Shown: positions 37,401 through 44,501 of the stretch, one piece after another
Numbering within the stretch: the stretch's first letter is position 1
Layout of the letters: each line of letters opens with the position of its first letter
Source of the DNA: Liolophura sinensis
Lineage: Eukaryota > Mollusca > Polyplacophora > Chitonida > Chitonidae
Direction of reading: 5' to 3'
DNA length: 64,000 nucleotides
Assembly (NCBI RefSeq): GCF_032854445.1
Contig: NC_088301.1
Coordinates: 27,946,402-28,010,401 of the forward strand
Notes under the pieces: model-generated
The model's database searches: none
The model's input: the letters and a program-made list of their open reading frames with translations, nothing else
What the model was told of the DNA's origin: nothing
Position numbers and translations under genes: made by a program

Positions 37401-40400
37401 TTTGGAAATGTTTTTTTCTTTCTATTGTGACAGTTTTTGCATCACATAAGTGTACTGAATTTTCATCCATTGGCCAACTTTTGAAAGAAATTTATGTTTA
37501 TGAGGCTTCCCAGTTCAGTGTCTTATACAGCAAGGTGTTTTTTTTTTCTCCTTTGCTGTAGATGACCAACCCTGCCATACAGAATGAGTTCAGCTACTAC
37601 CGACGTACTCTCAGCAGGAGGCATATGGCAAATGAGGTATGTGGCAACCGGCTTTAAAATAATCATGTATTTTGCGAAGCAAAAAAGTTTTAAATAAGGC
37701 TGCATTATAGATTCAAGGAAGTAATTATTCTTTGAAAATATTATGTTATGTTATCAAATTTTCTTTTTCCAGGATGAACCAAGAAATTGTACCGAAGTAA
37801 CAAATGAAATGGCCAACCGAATGTCTTTATTCTATGCCAATCCTACTCCAATGTTGAAGGCTCTTAGCGACACAACCACAAACTTTGTATCTCAAGTAAG
37901 TGACAGTGATGAAACAGTAATGGATCAGTAATGAAACAGTAATGGATCAGTAATGAAACAGTAATGGAATCTAGGTGATATCCAGTACATTCATGGCTGT
38001 TGACCTAGTTTTTGATGAAAAAATCTTGTAAATTCACTTCTAAAAATGCCAATCAGTCAGAAGAAATTTTATTGAAACCTCTTTGGTCAAATGAAGAAAT
38101 CAGTACTGCAATTTTAACAATATCCATCACACTTTCTCCTTAATGCAGCATTGATGTGTAAGACATGTAAGACGTACATGTAAGAGCGTAAGACATACGG
38201 TAATCAGACAGAAGGACAGAAGTTAGCTTAAAACATTCGTGCACATTTTGGACATTTGTGCACTATACAGTGCGTAACAATTTAATGTGTCTTGAAAATT
38301 TGATTAAAATTAACTCGACATGAATTTGTGGCCAGAAGTAAATGTGATTAAGGTTTTACAATTATGACAACTTTTGTTTCTTTTGTTTCAGCATAAAGAT
38401 TTGCCAATAGAAAATACAACAGATTGTTTAAGTACAATGGCAGACATTTGCCGAACAATGATAGAAAATCCGTAAGTCTTTGAATCCGTACTTCTTAGAT
38501 ATTATTTTTATGGTTACCTTCAATGCATTGTAATATTTTGATTTCACTTAAAAGGAGAAGACAAAGTCCTAGTTATTGTCTATTTTCAGTGCATTTAAAA
38601 TTTGTTAAATTTACATGAAATACTTTTTTAGATTTTTTTTCAAGGCAATGGAAGTTTTGTGGAATTGGATTTTGACATGGCTTTAACATGTTGCCATTAT
38701 CAGGGGCAGTGTGACATTGCATTTACTCTAGTTCTTTAACATTAGTGATACTCACCGTATTATCTGCTGCACTAGACCCTATTTAACAGGATAAAAACTT
38801 GTGAGGGGCCTCCGTGGCTCAGTTGGTTAGTGCGCTAGCGCAGCGTAATGACCAAGTAGTCTCTCCAGTGCGGGCCCTGTGAGTTCAAGTCCAGCTCATG
38901 CTGGCTTCCTCTCCAGCCGTACGTGGGAAGGTCTTCCAGCAACCTGCGGATGGCTCTGCCCGGTTTCCACCCACAATAATGCTGGCCACTGTCATATAAG
39001 TGAAATATTCTTGAGTACGGCGTAAAACACCAATCAAATAAATAAATAAATAAGTAAAAAACTTGTGGATGATGGCGATGGAAGCCCAAGGGATCAACCA
39101 TCTATAAATGAATTTCTTCCATCACTGGAACTGTAAGTGCAGGCGTATTAAGGTTCGTCAACAACTTGCGGATGGTTGTGATTTTCACCCAGGCTCCCCT
39201 AGTTTCCTCTATTTCTGCCCCAGTCGTACGAAGTGCAGTAGGCCTATTATGAGCATTAATTCCTCTGCGTCAGTGTGCTGTAGAATGTACAGCCACTGCA
39301 GAAGCATTGGCCTTCCACCCTTTTCAATTGGCCTGCAGATGCAAATAGATTCCTGACTCAGGTCACTGTCTGCGGAGAGGTTAGGCTAGCAACCTTAACC
39401 TTTAGTAGATGTTTGCAATATTACAACAGCATTACTGTATGCTTGGATTTTTTGGTGAAAAATTTAGAGAAAAAGGTATTGCTTGGTATGATACCACTCG
39501 ACCTGTCTGTTACCTAGCCGCTCCACATCCACATGTGTTACTTGGGCTCTTGACAATAAACTGGGTCATTATGTATCGAATAGAGAGTCTTGGTGTCTTG
39601 GCTTCCATTCATTGTCCAAAGCGAAAGCGTTTCAAGTATCCTTTAATGATAAAAAGGAAGCCTCTAAAATAAAAATATAAATCACCATTAAAAAAAATTG
39701 AAAACATGTAAACATGCCATACCTGAGATTTTTGGCAAAAAATCAAATCAGATTGACCCTATTTATCAAGAATGGCTCAAATTATTGCCTTTCTCTAAAT
39801 ATCAGGCTCGTACCTAAACTGTTAATATTATAGTATTAAAATGCTTCTAAAATCTGAAAAAGTTTTGCGACTCTCTTAATAAACTGATTTTGAACAGTAA
39901 CATGTGCTCAGACAATGCTTTTTTGTGATAAGATTTAAGCTGTGCAGAAATTTGACTAGATGTGTGCTGATCAATTTTTTATAGAAAATCTCATTAAACT
40001 CTTTAAAAACTACATAAAATCTTTCCTTGGAAATTCCAACTTGGTCCTAGAAAAACTTCTTGAAAACTCCTGGAATTTCATTCATATTTTCTTGTACGAA
40101 CCATGATATGGTTCTATCCACTTGAGTTACTATATATAGCTCAGTCGGTTAGCGCCCTAGCGCAGCGTAATTACCCAGGAGTCTCTCACCAATGTGGTCG
40201 CTTCGAGTTCAAGTCCAGCTCATGCTGTCTTCCTCTCCGGCTGTACGTGAGAAGGTCTTGCAGGCTCTGCCTGGTTTCCTCCCACCATAATGCTGGCCAC
40301 TGTCGTATAAGTGAAATATTCTTGAGTATGGCGTAAAACACCTATCAAAAAAAATAAAAATAAAAATAAAGTAAAATAAATTGAATTACTGTACACATGG

Positions 40401-43112
40401 TTATGTCATTGTAAAATGAAGTCTTATGCAGTAGTTCTGTGTTATTACCTGTCACTTCATGGAGTGAATGGTACTAGGCAACGTTACAGGCTAGACTGCA
40501 CAATCAAAATGCAATGTGTTTGATTGGATAAAATCGTCTAGATGGCTGCCTCGATTTACATCAGCCATTATTTCAGTATAGTCATTTTACTTTACCTATT
40601 ATTCAATGCAGTCACGTCGGAAAAATAAAGTATGATACTCTTCAGAAAGCTTGAGCATCCTGCTTTCTAATGAAATGTTAGATGCTGCCATTTCCTTTAA
40701 TTTCCATTAGCCAACTTAGTTTAGATAGCTAAGTGAAGGGCCAGCTGAATTAAATATAAATGATAATGATTTCTTTTGTCAGGATTATTTTCTTAATATT
40801 ATTCTTAATGTGGGTTTTGGTATAGCAACATAGATGGATCTTAACTGGACTATGTTGTGTTCTTAATTGTATTTCATTATTCACATTTTTTGTGTTGTAG
40901 AAATTACTGCTCAAGGTTTAAGACTGAAGAGACAAAGTTGTTTTGTCTACGAGTCATGGTCGGGTGTGATTATATTATTTGACCATGTTCACCCTGTTGG
41001 GGCTTTCACAAAACAGTCTGGCATTGATGTAAGTTGATATAAATCACATCAGATTGTCTCCCCTGGTACATCTCAAGTCCGTACTAATTGTCTCCCTTAG
41101 GTTGAAGTCATCTGAAAATAACTATCCATACCAGTATGCTGATTTTCATCCCTTGATTGATGTGTGCAAAATACACAGGTGAAGTAATTTAGTTGTCTTT
41201 TCCTTTAAAAGCCTTGTGATTGAATGATTATGTAATTAGTGTTTCATATTTTTTCCTCAGATGAAAAGTTCGGTTAAACTACTGAAAGAGCAACAACCAG
41301 GCCGTGTGGAGGGATTAATGAATGCTTTGAGGTATAGTTTTCTGATCAAACTCAGCATATTTCTGAAAAGTAACAAAATTATGTTACAAGTTTGATGGTG
41401 ATATAGCTGATTCAGTCTGATTTGAGGTATTGATTTACATCATAGTTACATTGATTTAAATGAAACCCTGTGTAAAAATTAAAAACTGTATTAAGCTTCT
41501 TACCTCCACCAGTTTAGATCCAGTTTACTTTTACAGCATACAAAATTATTTCCTGATTTAAAAATTTTATTATCTGAAAAATATTATTTCACGACTTTTC
41601 AAATTCCTGCCAAAAGTGCTAAACAGGATTTGTACAAGTACATGTATGTGTAACAAATTGGGCCTATCGCTTCGCACTGGATTTACATGGACCTTTCATT
41701 ATTCTATACTTAACACCTATCTACCACCCATTTCTATTTTAAATTCATTGGGTACTTTGTAGACACATTGAAGGATGATTTATGTTGGGATGTCAGGTCA
41801 TAGCTGTTCAGTACACTTGTGTCAAACTGAGAAATCTTTTGTAAAGTGACAGGCCTTTTAGCCCTCTGTTACAACTTGTCACGAAATCCGATGACTCTCG
41901 TGAGAAATCCTTTGTAAAGTGACAGGCCTTTTAGCCCTCTGTTACAACTTGTCACAAAATCTGATGACTCTCGTGAGAAATCCTTTGTAAAGTGACAGGC
42001 CTTTTAGCCCTCTGTTACAACTTGTCACGCAGTCCTATGACTCTCATGAGAAATCCTTTGTAAAGTGACAGGCCTTTTAGCCCTCTGTTACAACTTGTCA
42101 CGAAATCCGATGACTCTCGTGAGAAATCCTTTGTAAAGTGACAGGCCTTTTAGCCCTCTGTTACAACTTGTCACGAAATCCGATGACTCTCGTGAGAAAT
42201 CCTTTGTAAAGTGACAGGCCTTTTAGCCCTCTGTTACAACTTGTCACGAAATCCGATGACTCTCATGAGAAATCCTTTGTAAAGTGACAGGCCTTTTAGC
42301 CCTCTGTTACAACTTGTCACGAAATCCGATGACTCTCGTGAGAAATCCTTTGTAAAGTGACAGGCCTTTTAGCCCTCTGTTACAACTTGTCACGAAATCC
42401 GATGACTCTCGTGAGAAATCCTTTGTAAAGTGACAGGCCTTTTAGCCCTCTGTTACAACTTGTCACGCAGTCCTATGACTCTCGTGAGAAATCCCTTGTA
42501 AAGTGACAGGCCTTTTAGCCCTCTGTTACAACTTGTCATGCAGTCCTATGACTCTCGTGAGAAATCCCTTGTAAAGTGACAGGCCTTTTAGCCCTCTGTT
42601 ACAACTTGTCATGCAGTCCTATGACTCTCGTGAGAAATCCTTTGTAAAGTGACAGGCCTTTTAGCCCTCTGTTACAACTTGTCATGCAGTCCCATGACTC
42701 TCGTGAGAAATCCCTTGTAAAGTGACAGGCCTTTTAGCCCTCTGTTACAACTTCATGCAGTCCTATGACTCTCGTCAGATTTTTGTGGAAGTCATTTACT
42801 GCTTATTGGGCAGTCGAGTAATAGATATTGTTTCTTCAGGGTTATTCTGTCCTAACAATGACTGACCTTTTTCAGACACTGATTTGATTAATCTGCAACC
42901 TTAACCCACCTTTATTCACCCATAATCCATCAGCATTAAGGTGAAATAATGTATAAAGTATGAAAAGTGTATAGCATATTAAACATCTTATGTAAACTCA
43001 AGTTTCTTTTAAATTCAGTTTTTGGGGTGTGGCTTTATTTTCCACCAGGTATACGACTAAACACTTACATGATGAGACAACTCCCAAAGCTGTGAAGACT
43101 CTACTGGGGTGA
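17644..43112 (+). CDS. CYRIB: CYRI/FAM49 orthologue, CYFIP-related Rac1 interactor (10 coding exons, spliced)
   Basis: In vertebrates CYRI proteins bind active Rac1 at the plasma membrane and oppose Scar/WAVE-driven actin branching, limiting lamellipodia. The exons are 17644-17719, 23758-23879, 30229-30334, 36747-36883, 37562-37636, 37773-37895, 38392-38471, 40901-41028, 41261-41331 and 43049-43112; each has AG/GT borders. The joined product is about 326 residues, the family's usual length. Visible hallmarks are MGNLLKVL (Gly2 for myristoylation), [27 protein letters not shown] (Arg161-Arg162, matching the Rac1-binding arginines 160/161 of human CYRI-B), NRMSLFYA and DHVHPVGAF. Exon 8 has one extra base that breaks the frame. 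As a single invertebrate gene it is probably equivalent to both CYRIA and CYRIB of vertebrates; that is inferred, not tested. Confidence 0.95.
17990..18200 (+). repeat. Dispersed repeat, single-unit form
   Basis: Shares order and sequence with 29840-30065: gccccagtggtcagt, a gaaat-aagta block, tggtgacgtc-gatgat, then ggcactaagctgatcctggg and ccccatg. The 29.9-kb copy carries five units of a 21-bp motif where this copy has one. Confidence 0.6.
19100..19350 (-). pseudogene. THAP-domain remnant, frameshifted, antisense in CYRI intron 1
   Basis: THAP domains are DNA-binding C2CH zinc fingers found in transcription factors and in P-element-type transposases. On the minus strand, from about 19350, the sequence encodes [12 protein letters not shown] and then SFFFKFPHN, the typical N-terminal half with both first cysteines. 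The next part, [10 protein letters not shown], lies in a second frame. The last part, [17 protein letters not shown] (near 19160-19205), lies in a third and supplies the final Cys and His of the motif. Two small indels therefore break the domain, one near 19265 and one at a run of five T (plus strand) near 19208. A run of nine A (plus strand) near 19277 has probably added a Phe. No transposase body was recognised nearby. It could be a decayed transposon or a retrocopy fragment. Confidence 0.7.
19360..21140. other. CYRI intron 1, no feature recognised
   Basis: AT-rich intron sequence. The minus-strand ORFs at 20709-20948 overlap each other and show no domain. Confidence 0.5.
21147..21314 (-). 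mobile_element. tRNA-derived SINE, 5'-truncated
   Basis: Minus-oriented copy from the (ttta)n tail to ccttcccacatacggccgg, without head. A 7-bp repeat, ctcaata, at 21140-21146 and 21315-21321 may be its target-site duplication. Confidence 0.87.
21862..22036 (+). mobile_element. tRNA-derived SINE, 5'-truncated
   Basis: Plus-oriented, from gtacgtgggaaggtcttcc through taagtgaaatattcttgagt to a (aaat)n tail. Head missing. Confidence 0.88.
22040..23470. other. CYRI intron 1, distal part
   Basis: No confident feature. The 83-codon minus-strand ORF at 22876-23127 lies in a slightly GC-richer patch but shows no domain. A short 23-bp imperfect duplication (taaaccatttcagtaatgct) lies near 23251-23296. 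Confidence 0.45.
23475..23630. repeat. Dispersed repeat shared with 12880-13035
   Basis: Second copy of the family described at 12880. It ends near gtgaccccgtggcctgc, about 130 bases before CYRI coding exon 2. Confidence 0.55.
23758..23879 (+). CDS. CYRIB: CYRI coding exon 2 (residues 26-66)
   Basis: The acceptor tttgcatcacag ends at 23757 and the donor is gtaggt at 23880. The split codon completes Asn26. The exon encodes [18 protein letters not shown] and ends [10 protein letters not shown], matching the conserved NAQPTE and GAG-EIRE blocks of the family. Ends in phase 0. Confidence 0.94.
24057..24295 (-). mobile_element. tRNA-derived SINE, nearly full length, diverged head
   Basis: Minus-oriented. 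Tail (ttta)n, core accagtattatggtgggtgg, then a damaged head ending ccgcattggtgagaggcccc and ttggtcattgcg. Confidence 0.85.
24648..24674. repeat. (AT)n microsatellite
   Basis: About 27 bases of alternating AT. Confidence 0.93.
24690..24810 (+). mobile_element. Fragment of the (cact)n-tailed repeat family
   Basis: Contains aggaagacacagtatacatg, then catcacatgactgaaaaagt and a degraded end. It matches 31360-31480 (agaagacacaatgcat, catgtaactgaaaaatt) and 33165-33245. Confidence 0.55.
24815..25936. other. CYRI intron 2, nothing recognised
   Basis: AT-rich intron sequence with A-rich runs near 25460-25490. No repeat family or exon recognised. Confidence 0.5.
25941..26096 (-). mobile_element. 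5'-truncated SINE with an exact 11-bp target-site duplication
   Basis: Minus-oriented copy from an AT-rich tail through gattggtgttttatgctg to ttgctgccagaccttcccac. The 11-mer tgaccattgtt flanks it exactly at 25930-25940 and 26097-26107, marking the insertion borders. The 5' truncation therefore happened during insertion and not by later deletion. Confidence 0.93.
26584..26800 (+). repeat. Dispersed repeat related to 28150-28360
   Basis: Shares with 28150-28360 a ggagaccacttg-like block (gaagaccacttg in the other copy), agggaaagttc-like (gtgggagagttcac here), tctgagca and tccatctataaaa-like blocks (tccacctataaaatggc here). Probably a diverged SINE family. Confidence 0.5.
26810..28140. other. 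CYRI intron 2, nothing recognised
   Basis: AT-rich intron sequence; only short chance ORFs such as 27599-27811 on the minus strand. Confidence 0.5.
28150..28358 (+). repeat. Dispersed SINE-like repeat
   Basis: Starts with a gagatgagttcaaacctcgc block that resembles a tRNA B box, then gaagaccacttgttttcc and ccatccataaaactg. It is followed directly by an AT microsatellite. Confidence 0.5.
28360..28400. repeat. (TA)n microsatellite
   Basis: About 40 bases of TA with one G interruption (tgtatatata). Confidence 0.93.
28440..29535. other. CYRI intron 2, nothing recognised
   Basis: No repeat family, RNA gene or exon seen. Confidence 0.5.
29541..29628 (+). mobile_element. tRNA-derived SINE, 3' end only
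   Basis: From cctcccaccataatgctgg through taagtgaaatattcttgagt to gaaataagtaaataaataa. About 90 bases remain. Confidence 0.85.
29840..30065 (+). repeat. Dispersed repeat with an internal 21-bp tandem expansion
   Basis: Second copy of the family seen at 17990-18200. Between 29868 and 29972 the motif tcccagaaatcaagtagcctg is present five times; the later copies read tcccagagatcaagcagcct. The 21-bp period keeps the minus-strand frame, so a repeating CLISGTG peptide appears in translation; I regard this as a shadow. Confidence 0.8.
30229..30334 (+). CDS. CYRIB: CYRI coding exon 3 (residues 67-101)
   Basis: The acceptor ctactttcacag ends at 30228 and the donor is gttagc at 30335, a weaker than usual GT site. 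It encodes [20 protein letters not shown] and then [30 protein letters not shown] is a strongly conserved block of the family. Ends in phase 1. Confidence 0.94.
30350..30740 (+). repeat. Dispersed repeat, two adjacent diverged units
   Basis: 30350-30590 reads tttagctcgcctgtataaag, actggcgtatcttatg, aaacaaaatgttaggggtgg, attgagctcagggtttgc and gagcacaatggc. 30600-30740 repeats the second half in diverged form. The same family recurs at 32555-32773, up to the assembly gap. Confidence 0.7.
31300..31500 (+). mobile_element. Fragment of the (cact)n-tailed repeat family
   Basis: Contains actggccctgacacaagaag, ctcgtcctcgtcatgtaact, gaaaaattatcaag and gacgttcaaccccaagc, matching the family end at 33190-33245. 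Confidence 0.55.
31510..32540. other. CYRI intron 3, nothing recognised
   Basis: AT-rich apart from a G-rich, purine-biased patch at 32270-32325. The ORFs opposite that patch are shadows of its composition. Confidence 0.5.
32555..32773 (+). repeat. Dispersed repeat cut by the assembly gap
   Basis: Same family as 30350-30590: tagctggcttgtttgaagc, actggcgtagtttatgctg, aaacaaaatgttaggggtgg, attgagctcagggtttgc, then gattggatttgtgc and the gap. Confidence 0.72.
32774..32973. other. Assembly gap (200 N)
   Basis: Exactly 200 unknown bases within CYRI intron 3. The round number suggests a placeholder rather than a measured size. The translations that cross it are meaningless. Confidence 1.
33040..33275 (+). 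mobile_element. SINE-like repeat with a (cact)n tail
   Basis: Ends tcgtcatatgactgaaaaat, tgttgagcatgacattaaac, then (cact)n at 33252-33272. This is the fullest copy of the family also seen in fragments at 12356, 24690, 31300 and 48122. The left border is not defined. Confidence 0.6.
33280..36230. other. CYRI intron 3, nothing recognised
   Basis: About 3 kb of AT-rich intron. No SINE, tandem repeat or exon recognised; ORFs such as 35669-35980 (minus) are composition-driven. Confidence 0.5.
36274..36720. repeat. 30-bp minisatellite, about 15 copies
   Basis: Unit caagtcagttgataataag plus ttattacatat, with a few shortened units (one lacks three bases near 36340). It ends 26 bases before CYRI coding exon 4, so the polypyrimidine tract of that acceptor starts almost directly after the last unit. 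The ORFs on both strands here are shadows of a stop-poor repeat. Confidence 0.96.
36747..36883 (+). CDS. CYRIB: CYRI coding exon 4 (residues 102-147)
   Basis: The acceptor tttttatctgctttcag ends at 36746 and the donor is gtgaga at 36884. The split codon makes Glu102. It encodes [20 protein letters not shown] and then [30 protein letters not shown] is a family hallmark. Ends in phase 0. Confidence 0.95.
36950..37172 (+). mobile_element. Diverged SINE
   Basis: A head-like block (gtcacacattcaaatcgag) is followed by a body related to the other SINEs. It ends gggttgagtacgatgtaaaa, catcaatcaaataaataaat, the same 3' end as the main family, but the body differs. Lies in CYRI intron 4. Confidence 0.65.
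37562..37636 (+). CDS. CYRIB: CYRI coding exon 5 (residues 148-172), Rac1-binding arginines
   Basis: The acceptor ttttctcctttgctgtag ends at 37561 and the donor is gtatgt at 37637. It encodes [20 protein letters not shown]. Arg161-Arg162 in YYRR correspond to the pair in vertebrate CYRI-B needed for binding active Rac1. In phase at both ends. Confidence 0.96.
37773..37895 (+). CDS. CYRIB: CYRI coding exon 6 (residues 173-213)
   Basis: The acceptor attttctttttccag ends at 37772 and the donor is gtaagt at 37896. It encodes [20 protein letters not shown] and then [36 protein letters not shown] is conserved. Just past the donor, from about 37910 to 37966, a 22-bp motif (gaaacagtaatggatcagta) is repeated almost three times. 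Confidence 0.95.
38392..38471 (+). CDS. CYRIB: CYRI coding exon 7 (residues 214-239)
   Basis: The acceptor gtttcttttgtttcag ends at 38391 and the donor is gtaagt at 38472. It encodes [20 protein letters not shown] and RTMIEN plus two bases of a Pro codon. [15 protein letters not shown] is nearly invariant in the family. Ends in phase 2. Confidence 0.95.
38804..39056 (+). mobile_element. Full-length tRNA-derived SINE with target-site duplication
   Basis: Has the complete order: aggggcctccgtggctcagt, ggttagtgcgctagcgcagc, B-box-like gagttcaagtccag, cgtacgtgggaaggtc, core, taagtgaaatattcttgagt and (aaat)n. The 11-mer aaaaacttgtg flanks it at 38793-38803 and 39057-39067. Best reference copy for the family in this window; it is nested in copy C of the long repeat. 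Confidence 0.95.
40136..40380 (+). mobile_element. tRNA-derived SINE, nearly full length
   Basis: Plus-oriented; starts tagctcagtcggttagcg, lacking the first bases of the head, and ends gcgtaaaacacctatc with an A-rich tail. It is missing the gcaacctgcggatggtcg block between aaggtcttgcag and gctctgcctgg. Confidence 0.9.
40901..41028 (+). CDS. CYRIB: CYRI coding exon 8 with a one-base insertion (residues 240-282 when bridged)
   Basis: The acceptor ttttttgtgttgtag ends at 40900 and the donor is gtaagt at 41029. The first half reads [16 protein letters not shown] in the expected phase. The second half reads [20 protein letters not shown] one frame over. The exon is 128 bases, one more than the flanking phases allow, and the extra base lies in gggtgtg at 40962-40968. 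Read literally it ends in TGA at 40980-40982. Both halves match the family, so the exon is real and the break is a single insertion. Confidence 0.93.
41261..41331 (+). CDS. CYRIB: CYRI coding exon 9 (residues 283-305)
   Basis: The acceptor tattttttcctcag ends at 41260 and the donor is gtatag at 41332. It encodes [20 protein letters not shown] and NAL plus two bases of an Arg codon. VEGL-NALR is conserved. It resumes the correct frame only if exon 8 is corrected. Confidence 0.94.
41830..42777. repeat. 73-bp tandem repeat, 13 copies, in CYRI intron 9
   Basis: The block ccttttagccctctgttaca recurs every 73 bases from 41854 to 42730. The copies fall into two variants at the variable site: cacgaaatccgatgactctc, and a form with tgcagtcctatgactctc preceded by ca(c/t). 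The first variant dominates the middle and the second the right end. The repeats are very similar, so the array is young. Confidence 0.96.
43049..43112 (+). CDS. CYRIB: CYRI coding exon 10 and stop (residues 306-326)
   Basis: The acceptor ttattttccaccag ends at 43048. It encodes [20 protein letters not shown] then Gly and TGA at 43110-43112. RYTTKHL-DETT is the conserved C-terminal block of the family. Confidence 0.94.
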
Positions 43113-44501
43113 GCTGTCAATCATCGCAACTGACCAATAGGGTGTGCCCACAGAATGGGCTGGATGTCTATGTCAGAGGTTTTGACATGTTGTCGATTCT
43201 TAGATTGTGACATTAAAACGAGTGTATGAATCAGCTTAATGTGCCTGGACATTAATTTTACTTATAAAAGAGACAGTATTTGAGGTACTTTTTTTGGCAA
43301 AAAATTTTACAGGTACCCCATTGAATAATATTGCTTCTAGTTTTATGTGGCTTCTAATACTCTTAGAGAGTTTCAGCAGGTATCTGTTTAGGCTGTTGTT
43401 TTGGTTCAAATGACAATGTTAAATGCTGCTGATGGTATATATGTCATATAAGTAAAATATCTCACAAACATTGAAGAGGATGGAGAGGATTAAGGTTTGA
43501 TTGAAACACCTAAGAGCAGTCCCAGGCACGTTGATTAGATTGGGTTAGAGTCGTGGAATGCAGACAACAGTTTATAGAGACATACCGTACACACAAGCCA
43601 TTTTTGCTCACATCATCTTGGGACATGTCCAGTGCTATTCACATGCAAATTTTCTCTGTTGTGCCTCTATGTTGTGAAAATGTGAAATTCTGTACTCATT
43701 TGAAATCCAAAACGAGCAATATTCCTCTTGTGCTTTAACAAAGCTGTCTTTTTTTTTCGTGTATTGATTCTTCTGTTGCCTGGTGCATCTAGGATCTTAT
43801 CAGGTGGAGTCTACACTAGTAGGGGGAGATAACTTTAAATGCTTTACATGGATAGCCATTGTGCGATAGGTCGTCTTCACTTGATATTTCCGTTTTCATT
43901 TTGTGACAGGGTGGTGTGGTGGTTTGTTTTCTAATGCTTATGTAGACATTAATATATGGTTGTATCATTAATGTATCATTATGGTTACATATGTTTACAT
44001 TAGATGTCCATATTTGTTATGCGTGTAAAATCTATATTTTGTTGTTACATTAATATAATTGTACACTTAGATGTTATGTTACTTATTATCTTGTACACAC
44101 TGTACTGTTCGTTAAAAGAGAACAAAGTCATTCACATTAAAGCTTCCCACCTTCACAGTGTTAATTATTTGAACAACACATGCAGTATTCTTAAAAACAA
44201 AAACAAAAAAAAATGTTTTGACTTCTGGTTATGAATGAAGTCTGTGTCCAAGCAGTTTGTTCAGTCAAATAACTGATGAAAGAAAAACACGGCAGTATTG
44301 ATGCTGTGGTTACGTACCCCCAAAAAGTAGGATCATTGTGGAGCATGATATATGTATATCTTGTGGCTCGATTGACATAAAAAGAACATAACGAGGTTTT
44401 GTTCATAATGGATTTATGGCAAAGGCAGTAATGTTACCATCTGCAAGAGGTCAAAGACTGTCACTGATTTGGCTATAAGTTAGTGTTGTTGATGTAATAA
44501 A
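43113..44501 (+). other. CYRIB: Probable CYRI 3' UTR
   Basis: Sequence after the stop codon with no recognised repeat. A canonical aataaa lies at 44496-44501 and is followed by gtgcattcattggctgggtt, a possible downstream GT element. attaaa variants at 43212 and near 44126 are possible earlier sites. The true end is not determinable here. Confidence 0.4.

Larger units (their letters stand above)
38640..40690. repeat. Long interspersed repeat, copy C (in CYRI intron 7)
   Basis: Collinear with copies A and B: catttactctagttcttt near 38719, gtaggcctattatgagc near 39237, ggcctgcagatgcaa near 39330, agtagatgtttgcaatatta near 39404, tggagtgaatgg near 40460 and gaaagcttgagcatcctgct near 40645. It is interrupted by two SINEs (38804-39056 and 40136-40380) and by a stretch at about 39480-40100 with no match in the other copies. 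Confidence 0.55.

Noticed and set aside
40960-40982. Programmed frameshift signal in CYRI exon 8
   Set aside because: No slippery heptamer or clear downstream stem-loop is visible and the family is not known to use one; a sequencing error or ordinary mutation is simpler.
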